Shown here one piece after another: positions 56,401 through 64,000 of a stretch of 64,000 nucleotides of DNA. The stretch is from Phlyctochytrium arcticum. Its lineage: Eukaryota; Chytridiomycota; Chytridiomycetes; Chytridiales; Chytridiaceae. Under the pieces are notes generated by a model, which searched no databases, was not told the DNA's origin, and saw nothing but the letters and a program-made list of their open reading frames with translations. A program made the position numbers and the translations under genes. The stretch is from positions 1,178,001 through 1,242,000 of the forward strand of contig JAHLKI010000004.1 of assembly GCA_025602905.1 (NCBI GenBank), read 5' to 3'. The first letter of the stretch is position 1; each line of letters opens with the position of its first letter.

Positions 56401-57788
56401 GCCGCGACGGACTGGTTAGTCGCTACAAGGCAAGACTGGTCGCTCAAGGTTTCTCTCAGCAACCCGGCGTCGATTTCAATGAGACCTTCGCTCCTGTCGC
56501 CAAGTTCACCTCCCTTCGCACCCTTCTCGCTATTGCTGCCGCCTCGAACCAACTGGTTCATCAGATGGATGTGAAGACTGCTTTCCTCAACGGCACCATT
56601 GAGGAAGAAATCTATATGCGCCCCCCTCCTGGTACTCGGTCCACCAATCAAGCTTGCCGCCTCAGAAAAACGATTTACGGCTTAAAGCAATCTCCTCGGA
56701 TGTGGAATCAAGAGCTTGACCGATATTTGTCTTCCCAAGATTTTCAACGCCTTGAATCCGATCATGCTGTCTATTGTCGTTTGGCTGATGGTTCCATTAT
56801 TGCCGTTTATGTTGATGACTTGTTCATTTTCACCACCACTCTGGCCCTTCTGGAACCTATCAAGACTGGCTTGTCCTCCGCCTTCGAAATGAGCGACCTC
56901 GCTGATCTTTCCTACGCCCTTGGTATCCGAGTCACTCGCCATCTCAACTCTCGTACGATTGCCCTCGACCAAACTGAGTACGCCCGTACCATTCTGGAAC
57001 GCTTTGGCCTCTCCGACTGCCGTTCCGTTACGACTCCTCTGGACCCTTCCGTTCACTTTCTGGCCTCCACTGACGACAATGTTCTGGATTCGCAACGTAT
57101 TCAGCTCTATCAGCAAATCCTTGGAAGCCTCATGTATCTTTCGGGTGCGAATCGTCCGGACCTCTGTGTTGCTATTAGCACTCTCTCTCAGTTCAGCGCC
57201 AAACCAACTGCCATTCACCTTGCTGCCGCTCAGCGTGTTCTACGGTATCTGAAGGGAACTCTCAACACCCAGCTCGTTTACGGCTCAGTTTCCCTCTCCG
57301 CACCCACAACTATCTTTGGCTACAGCGACGCAAACTGGGGGGGAGACCTCAACACCCGCAAGTCGACTACTGGTTACGTTTTTCTTCTCAACGGAGGCGC
57401 CATTTCTTGGAGCAGCAAGCGTCAACCGACAGTGGCACTCTCTTCGACTGAGGCTGAATACATGGCTGCTACCGCTGCAACAAAGGAAGCAATCTGGCTC
57501 CGCGCGTTTCTCAACGAACTTGATCTTCTACCTACCGACACGGCCACTACGATTTACGAAGACAACCAATCCTGTGTGGCGCTCGCCAGAAACCCGGTTC
57601 AACACGCTCGGACTAAGCACATTGACATTCAGCACCATTTCGTTTGCGAGCAAGTCCAACTTGGCAACATCTCTCTGGTTTACATTCCTACTACGGACAT
57701 GGCAGCAGACGCACTCACCAAACCTACTCCACGACCTAGTCTCACACAACACGCCTCTACCATGGGACTCCGCTTTCTTCAATCTTAG
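53454..57788 (+). CDS. Copia-3 gag-pol polyprotein (three frame breaks)
   Basis: ATG at 53454 (MITRGAAKKALDRPQ). Gag has FEFFKVVDNYYSKVNLP and a CCHC knuckle (CSLCDSPDHVTYNC). Protease: FLIDSGASQHT. Integrase: LWHHRLGHL with CYGCSVGK, then FVDDYSRMSWDYF, LRTDGGGEYLGEL and PQQNGVAERLNRS. An extra chromodomain-like stretch lies at about 56040-56130 (IIADRFIDDTETDKEYLVRW). RT: VDFNETFAPVAKFTSL, DVKTAFLNG, catalytic YVDDLFIF. RNase H: GYSDANWGGDL and STEAEYMAATAATKEA. Frame breaks near 54722, 55139 and 55345 contrast with the nearly identical LTRs, so consensus error or very recent damage is likely. TAG at 57786-57788 ends it. Confidence 0.92.
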
Positions 57789-57808
57789 ACTTCCTCCTTC
57801 TGGGGGAG

Positions 57809-58144
57809 TGTTAGATGATAGTCGTCGTTCCTCTTAGATCGAAGCAAACTTGCCAAGATCTGAAGATTGTAGGTCCCGAGTCTTCGTCTGACAGTCTACC
57901 ACCGTCGTCACCGTTTACCACCATAGATGCCTTATTAGTTAGTTATCTCTTATCCATGTAGTACTATCAGTTGTCTTAGTTAGTCCTGCATCATCTTGCC
58001 ATCATATTGTATCATGACCGCAGAGGTCGAACCTCATACATTTATCAATATAAAAAGAGGCATCCTGAGGTTCCCCCTCGAAGGTTATCCTCAATCATCA
58101 CAAGCTTCCTCATACCAACTTGTCTCTACCAGTGACATTTCTTA
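57809..58144 (+). repeat. 3' LTR of Copia-3
   Basis: 336 bp; only about five differences from 53014-53349. Confidence 0.93.
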
Positions 58145-58149
58145 ATTTC
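58145..58149. repeat. Right TSD of Copia-3
   Basis: ATTTC, matches 53009-53013. Confidence 0.9.
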
Positions 58150-58659
58150 TTCGATGTGTCTATATATATCTGGCAAGTCTAAACAGCGGAAAAGTCGAAA
58201 ATATATTATGTTGCAAATGGCACATACAATTCTCGCTGAGGCAAATGCCATGCACGCAATGCGACAGTGTGAATATTGCAATTGAATTCTACTAATTGGG
58301 GGATCATAGGTTGACAAAAAGTACGGCCACGAGAGTCCAACTTAAATATATTGAACAGCGCACCACTGCCGAGTCTATTCAGCAAAAGACCTGACAAGAC
58401 ACATTATGGTCAAAAAAAACAGCCCCTCCCTTGTTAGTTTCAAGACGCGTGCTGCGCAGTATTTAAGGGTCTTTTCTTTCCGTCGTTTTACAACTACGGT
58501 ACTTCCCACGTCCCCCGTAGTTAGACTAACCCCTTCACACAAGAAGTGTGCTGGTAATTGTACTGTACACTGAACAACGTTGTACTTTACCAATGGAACA
58601 TCGTCTGTGCTAATCCTGTTTTAGTTTCCCACCAGAGTTCTTAGCTGGTACTCTCCCTT
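58150..58659. other. Noncoding stretch between Copia-3 and the ParB-like gene leader
   Basis: Nothing recognised. It contains AAGACGCGTGCTGCGCAG near 58442, reminiscent of the CGCGT-rich leader motif that follows. Confidence 0.45.
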
Positions 58660-58894
58660 CTGGTAACAAGTCGACTGCGCATCTCACTTATTAGTTTCAG
58701 AACGCGTTGCGTCGTGCAACGCGTCCGCGGATTCCCCCGCCCAACCTATTCCCGTCATGCTCTTTTCTATCCCTGTACCTAGCATATAGCCAGCATAGAC
58801 AGTCTTGCCCCGTAGCCATTAACCAAGACTTGTACTTTGCACTTAACAAGTTTTCCTGCTATATTTCTATCTCTTCTACCTCTTGTAACCAATC
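58660..58894 (+). promoter_or_regulatory. Leader/promoter of the ParB-like gene, homologous to 49756-50035
   Basis: Shares TAACAAGTC, CATCTCACTTATTAG, TTTCAGAACGCGT and GCGTCG, and at 58784-58801 ATATAGCCAGCATAGACA, with the leader of the integrase gene. A pyrimidine-rich stretch (TCTCTTCTACCTCTTG) runs up to the ATG. Confidence 0.7.
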
Positions 58895-59582
58895 ATGCCA
58901 CCTAAAGGAAGCAAGCGCAAGGCCGGATCTTCTGACCAACTACCGAAAAAGTCCAAGGGCAAACAGAGGCTACAGCCGGAAGAGGAGATTCAGATAATCA
59001 GATCGACCCTACAACAGTATTACATGATCATGCTGTACAAAAGGATGCAAGTGGTCACCCTGTAACGCAGCAAATTAACAAATTGTGCATCGACTATGCT
59101 GAAAGCGAGCGAATGGCGATCTGTGCTGTGAAAACCGACAAGCTAGCCAGAGTTTTGGTATGTATGACTTGTGCGCAGTGCACTTCATCACCAAGCTTAC
59201 AGCAAAGTATTCATTAGCTAGTGAATGGTTTAAGAACCCCAGCGCAAAGAATGCGGTCCCTCAGTGGAAGCCCACTCGTCCAGCTGTTTTGCAATTAATG
59301 CAAGAAGATGCGAATATTACCGTGTATCCTGGCGGAAAAAGGTACACCATCGTTGACGGTATGCACAGGTGTTTTGCTGTACGCGACTGGGACGGGATCA
59401 AGGAGGTGATAGCTATTTTTGTGGATAGCCACTTGTCGGACAATGAGCGCTTGGCTGTAGCAGCGCAAGAAAATGCTACCAACGAAAAAATGTTTGCCTA
59501 TGAGCTGGTGGGATGATATTTGTTTCCTAAATCGTGCAAGGTATGTACACTCATTACCGCGATATATTGGTGGGGACCCCCT

Positions 59583-59596
59583 TATCGCTGCGATGA
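59583..59596. other. Palindromic motif in ParB-like gene intron
   Basis: TTATCGCTGCGATGA-type hairpin (ATCGC-T-GCGAT core) in the intron 59541-59623, with a partial copy ACTCATTACCGCGAT at 59550-59564. Confidence 0.6.
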
Positions 59597-60495
59597 ATTC
59601 AGCATTAAGACGTTTTTTTACAGAGAAGCTCTGAGGAACAGGGCGGGCAAAGAACCAAGCGTTATCTGAATATGCAGCCACACTGGGTAATCGTCTCATG
59701 TTCAAGGCAGGATCGTCTGTGGCACATGCCGGAACCGTTTATGACCAAGGTCAGAAATGCCGCAACCGCTGGGAAGAAATTGTGCAGGACGACGATATCA
59801 AGGACGCTCTGTCATCCGGCTTGATGTACATTGGGGAGGATCCATTCGAAGTTGGAAATGACGTAGCCGGTAAAGAGCGTTTGATGGTATGTTCTTTTTT
59901 CATTCGTCACAGCAATGAGACCTAGAAGTCTAAGCTGTCCTTTTAGCTTGAGTACACCGAGGAGCTTGTGAAGTGGTACCTTTCTAAGAAAACCCGGGTC
60001 ACCATGTTGCAGCGTTTGGACGTGATAGTGCCTCGCATCAAGACTCGTGAGCGCTGGAGAAACAGGATACACAGTGGGAAGATCACAAGGAAACCAACAC
60101 GGGATGAAGTTCAAAGGGGCCAGCACACAGCAACTGACCTTGTGCCTCTCGATGAAGAAGAATGCGACATCCTTCTCAAATCAATCGACGATGGCACAAT
60201 CGACAATGCCGGTACAGACATTCAAATCAGTTCTTTGCTATTGAGATCCGTGGGTTACGAGTTACCGGGGCCACCACCAATCCCTATCGGAGACAGACTT
60301 TTTGAAAACGGCCCCAGACGCACATTTGGCCCAGTCAGTATGCACATGGGCAAATTCAGTACACTTCCCCAAGACAAAACCTTTGGCTGGGTCTTCTTAG
60401 ACTGGGATCTTTACGATGTTTGGTCTCCTGGCTACAAGCAGATCGAAACAGTTCACCTGGACGATTCTTGTGGAGTGGTGATTGTAAGTTTCCAA

Positions 60496-60510
60496 TCATC
60501 GATACGATGA
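60496..60510. other. Perfect palindrome in ParB-like gene intron
   Basis: TCATCG-ATA-CGATGA in the intron 60484-60552. Confidence 0.7.
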
Positions 60511-61559
60511 GATCAGACACATGTCAGTTTTAATGAAGTCTCCTATTGTAGTTGACTGGGAACTTTCAGCAGGCGGTCGCCGCAACGGAATTTTTAAAGA
60601 AGAGAGAGATGAACCTCCTAGAACCTTTCGTCTGGGTACAGAAAAGTTTGCCCAAGGTGACATACACGACGACCAACTGCTGCCATCAAATTGTGATTGG
60701 CCTTCAGGGCGAAGACTTCGAGTACAACCCAGCCATTATGGGACATTTGGGTGCCCAGGCGTATGCCAACCATACTTTCTCATCCGCGCTAACGTCCCTC
60801 AATCCGCGCCCTAAGGGAACGGTCCTTTGGCTGCCACCAGGGGGAATGTTTTTAAAAATCATGAGCGTGATTACGACTAAAGTTGTCGTGAATGTACTTG
60901 TTCATGGGGACACTCTATTTTTTGCTGTCTGGGCAGCGCGAATTCGGAGTTCAGAAGTAACGTTCATGTTGAATGTGGCAAATCCAATGGCGGACTATGT
61001 TGCTCATGTGTCGGCAGTCGTCACGGATGACGACTTTGATAAAACACGGCAAACGTGAGTCCTGGTCATTCATTCATCAAAGCGACGAGTTTAAAGACTG
61101 ACATAATTTTGCATAAAACTAGGAACATCGGCAAAGATGTGAACACCAGAAAGTTGTTTGAAATACCCCGAGAAGAAGAGGATGAGTGTGATGGGGACGA
61201 AGGTAGCGGCGGCATGGGGAGGGATGGTGAGTATAATGGTACAGAAAATGGTGACTCTAGAAGCATAACTAAGCCGAAGTCACCTGTAGAGTCGCAGAGT
61301 GGAGAGACACATACCAGATTGCAACCCCCAAGGTACAAAAAGGCCTCTTCAACTTTGCATGATCGATTTCGTTTTGCTGGTGGAAAAATTCGGTCCATAA
61401 GTGTGACTGGTAGCTCCGTGGCCGAGCGCAAAGCCAGAGGACGACTCAGAGAGCGATGTGGCGTCGTCAGATCAAGATGAGCCTGTGGAGCCTGTTGCTG
61501 CTGTTGCGCGTGGACGTGGACATGGTCGGGGGAAGAAGACCTCACAATAATGTATAATT

Positions 61560-61760
61560 TGTTGATTGCATGAAAATAAAGAATATGTGTCCATGGTACT
61601 ACTCAAATTCCTATGTTAATAAGCTCCCTGAATAGCGGCGATGAACATATAAAGCGCACTTTTTACTAGTCATACTCGCTGATTGCTGCGGTGATCATAT
61701 AAAATGCGCTTTTTACTGGTAAGATTCACTCATTTGCCGTGATGAACCCAAAACGACGCA
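61560..61760. repeat. Three imperfect GCGATGAACATATAAAGCGC-type repeats after the ParB-like gene
   Basis: At about 61636, 61694 and 61738 the sequence carries GC(G/T)GCGATGAACATATAAA or a close variant followed by GCGC and TTTTTACT. The last copy reads GATGAACCCAAAACG, as in the first unit of repeat X. A probable AATAAA polyadenylation signal lies at about 61574. Confidence 0.65.
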
Positions 61761-62239
61761 TGTCCGGTGGAAAGAGCATTGCCCAGGGTGAAAACGACCA
61801 TCAGGGGATGAGCACAGGTTGGGGAGAACCGCGTATGGTGTGGGAAAAGGTGGGGTGTCGCTCGCCATGCCAGGAAAAAAAAATTTGCAAAATTCTGCGG
61901 GATGATGGCTATCTTGACAATTTGACCCAGAGGCTTACAAAAAAAGCATCTCGGTACGCCGGAAGGGTTGAAGGATGGGTCTGAGGGTTTTAGGGTACGC
62001 CGGGCGATGTTTCCTGGTGCTTATGTCAAGCTAGGTGCCGGGTAAATGGACCGCTAGTGAATAACTGAATTGGATCGGACCAGTGGTTCAATCTCTCTAG
62101 ATCTTGTCCAGGACGGGTAGATAAGCAATCTGGAGGTAACCGCGCGGCCCGAGCCCATGTTCCAGATGCAGAAACTGAGGGAAGCGCAAGTAATACAAGG
62201 TCAAGAAAAATGGTGTGGTAAAATTGGCAATGCACAGCA
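61761..62239. other. Noncoding stretch between the ParB-like gene and repeat Y
   Basis: No gene or known repeat recognised; part of the composite element. Confidence 0.45.
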
Positions 62240-63689
62240 ACACGGGCCTCAGACTTTCACCAATGACAGACCACAAGTCGAAGTTAACGTGGCAGAGTCT
62301 TGAGGGTATTCCGATAAAGTTTGCCTAGGAGCCATCGCAGATTTTCAAAATGGCAAAACCTCGCTGACCCCCATTTATACAAACAAGCATCATGCTTATG
62401 CCTTGAGCGTTTCAGGGAAGGTCCAGTAGGTACAGCAGCAATGAACAAGCAGTATTTGATGGAGGAGCTGACGAAATGTGAGTGTCACGGGCAATTTGGC
62501 GGTACTAATGATCAATTGGACCCCAAATTTGGCAAACTCCAGAATCGATCCAAAGGCCATGAAAGTTCCAAATGTACTAATTGCAAGCACCACTGAGGAT
62601 ACCCTGAAAGTGTAGAGCCGTTTGGGGGGAAGTCAAATGGAGAGATTCGCAAAAAGAGACGACTATCGGGTGATACTTAGCCAGAAACCCGTGAGGCATA
62701 TCCAGTGATTCAAACGAGCTAAGACTTGTGAGGGAGGGATAAACGAGTGTTGAAGAGAGTTGTGTGGAGGAGCGGGAGAGGTATGGGGAGGATGGAGGTT
62801 GGTCAACTCGTCAATACCTCCGGCATGCCCATGGGATGCACGCGACAAGGTTTTCAGCTCCAGGTGATTGACGACGAGGGACCTGCTTTTGCAGGGTGGA
62901 TCTGCAAAGGGTTGTGGTGGGGTGTGTGGAGGAGTGGGGTGTGCGGCTTGGTCTTGAGAAAGGGTCATGGCGATTAATGCTGCTGCAACAGTGGAAACTT
63001 GAATGCATGTTTGTCAAAATGGTGCTTACATAAGCGGCGGGAATTGTTGAATTTCGAAAATTTGCGAAACCAGCCAGAGAATAGCGATGACCTTTATGAC
63101 AAGGAAGATACCACGGCAGACGCAGCAAACGCACGCCGTTGGTGAAAATGGTTGTGGCAAGCTGGTGGTAGACTATGCATACCCTTATAGTTCAATAGAG
63201 AATGGTTTGTATGTGAACTACAATTAAGAGCGCATTGTGGGTGCATCGCATTTTGGAAGAGAATGGTGTGACGAGAACCCCACGGCCGACGCAGTAGACG
63301 TATGCCGCTGGTGGTAATGGTTGTGGTAACCTGGTGGTAGACTATGCATACCCCTAGAATTAAATAGAAAATGGTTTGTATGTGAACTACAATTAAGAGC
63401 GCATTGCGGGTGCATCGCATTTTGGAAGAGAATGGTGTGACGAGAACCCCACGGCCGACGCAGTAGACGTATGCCGCTGGTGGTAATGGTTGTGGTAACC
63501 TGGTGGTAGACTATGCATACCCCTAGAATTAAATAGAAAATGGTTTGTATGTGAACTATACAATTAAGCGCGCATTTTAGGTTCATTGCAGCGATGAGTG
63601 CGGCAAAACGCGCCTGAATAAAACAGCGCAGTGTAGAAGACACGGTCATTTTGCGAAGAAAAACGCGCTAAAATCACATGATTCAAAAG
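62240..63689 (-). repeat. Repeat Y: right end of the composite element, inverted copy of X
   Basis: Inverted, near-identical copy of 43407-45180, including three 169-bp array units (about 63163, 63332 and 63501) and the outermost AATCATGTGATTTTAGCGCG. It has fewer array units than X. The inner limit, where similarity to X fades, is approximate. Confidence 0.85.
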
Positions 63690-63746
63690 ACGCGCATATT
63701 AGGGGGGGACTGCCACAACAGGGGGGACACTTTCTGATGCTACAAG
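63690..63746. other. Junction between repeat Y and a gypsy gag fragment
   Basis: 57 bp of G-rich sequence (two GGGGGG runs) ending in GATGCTACAAGCATC, a short palindrome at the gag boundary. No duplication matching the left side of X was found. Confidence 0.5.
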
Positions 63747-64000
63747 CATCGGCCGGCTGGTGGAACCCTACGCCGTCCATAGGTTCAGCGGTAGTGGCAC
63801 TGCGGTGGGCCGGGACATCGACTGGGTCGAGTGACCCGAAGGTAATCTGGCTGTGACCCTCTTCGGCACCGACAAGAAGGACTTCGTCCTCCTCACCAGT
63901 GGGTTCAGGGGAGGCACGGGACTCTCTGTCCGTCGGCACGCTGGGAGTTGGTGAGGGGTCCCTGAGACTTCCGAAGGCCGAAGGGGTGGCAGAGAAGCGG
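63747..64000 (-). pseudogene. Gag fragment of the Gypsy-1 family, cut by window edge
   Basis: Aligns with 19350-19604 in the Gypsy-1 gag N-terminal region (DRESRASPEPTGE, LLVGAEEGHSQITFGSLDPV) with only scattered differences. It continues beyond the right edge. Its inner side stops abruptly at the junction, so the composite element or a rearrangement truncated it. Confidence 0.85.

Larger units (their letters stand above)
53014..58144 (+). mobile_element. Copia-3: young Ty1/copia LTR retrotransposon
   Basis: 5131 bp with 336-bp LTRs (53014-53349 and 57809-58144) differing at only a few positions, and a perfect ATTTC duplication. It carries a half-tRNA primer site, one gag-pol frame and a polypurine tract (TGGGGGAG at 57801-57808). 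It lies within the composite element between repeat Z and the ParB-like gene leader. Confidence 0.95.
58895..61545 (+). pseudogene. ParB-like domain plus possible degenerate DNA methyltransferase gene
   Basis: ATG at 58895 (MPPKGSKRKAGSSDQLPKK), a basic start. Later exons encode VTQQINKLCIDYAESERM and the ParB/sulfiredoxin-like core GGKRYTIVDGMHRCFAVRDW (about 59333-59392). Then come EWFKN…, LEYTEELVKWYLSKKTRV, and a region like a beta-class amino-methyltransferase: FGWVFLDWDLYDVW where DPPY/W would sit, PFVWVQKS, and CCHQIVIGLQGEDFEY like the family's HE-x-IL-G block. Introns are about 59160-59205, 59541-59623, 59887-59946, 60484-60552 and 61056-61122. The C terminus is acidic, then GRGHGRGKK. 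Frame breaks near 58985, 59505, 59667 and 61435 suggest decay or consensus error. ParB-methyltransferase fusions are known in phages; the methyltransferase part here lacks a clean catalytic motif. Confidence 0.5.

Noticed and set aside
61066..61545. A 159-codon minus-strand frame with a His/Gln-rich start
   Set aside because: Antisense of the acidic and RG-rich C terminus of the ParB-like gene.
1..64000. tRNA or rRNA genes
   Set aside because: None recognised on reading; tRNA-like matches are limited to retrotransposon primer sites.

Overview
This 64 kb window looks like transposon-packed nuclear DNA of a eukaryote, most likely a fungus. The genes have short (about 50-90 bp) GT-AG introns. 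The element mix (chromodomain Ty3/gypsy, Ty1/copia, MULE, hAT, Harbinger and HECT-like, integrase-core and DUF6589-like genes) is what I associate with fungal genomes. I cannot name the species. I found no tRNA, rRNA, CRISPR array or clearly cellular housekeeping gene; nearly every coding stretch belongs to a mobile element or its relic.

The layout is a set of nested insertions. (1) Positions 1-1521 hold the end of a MULE transposase and a decayed PIF/Harbinger transposase. (2) Positions 1506-19988 are a minus-strand gypsy element (Gypsy-1). Its gag is split by an 11 kb DNA transposon (7848-18883) with 31-bp terminal inverted repeats and a perfect 8-bp target duplication. That transposon carries a DUF6589-like gene, and the gene is itself split in frame by a very young second gypsy element (Gypsy-2, 8513-15477, TSD GCAAA, LTRs differing at one base). 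(3) Positions 19989-25776 are a MULE relic interrupted by a copia element (20671-25177). (4) Positions 26211-32027 are a second MULE of the same family, interrupted by a complete hAT element (28493-31679). (5) Positions 32336-38449 hold a fragment of a second DUF6589-like gene, a HECT-like gene, a 46-bp satellite and an integrase-core gene. (6) Positions about 39200-43413 are a decayed copia element.

(7) Positions 43407-63689 are the most unusual block. Two long inverted copies of a noncoding repeat form its ends. Inside lie two outward-facing intron-bearing genes with homologous leaders. One encodes integrase, chromodomain and Ulp1-type protease; the other a ParB-like domain followed by what may be a degenerate DNA methyltransferase. 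A young copia element (53014-58144) sits between them. The block abuts a gypsy gag fragment at the right edge of the window.

Many genes carry single-base frameshifts or nonsense codons. Some are probably real decay (several fit C-to-T changes). Others, such as one in a G10 run of a near-identical-LTR element, could be assembly errors. Descriptions of function come from motif reading only; no database search was possible.
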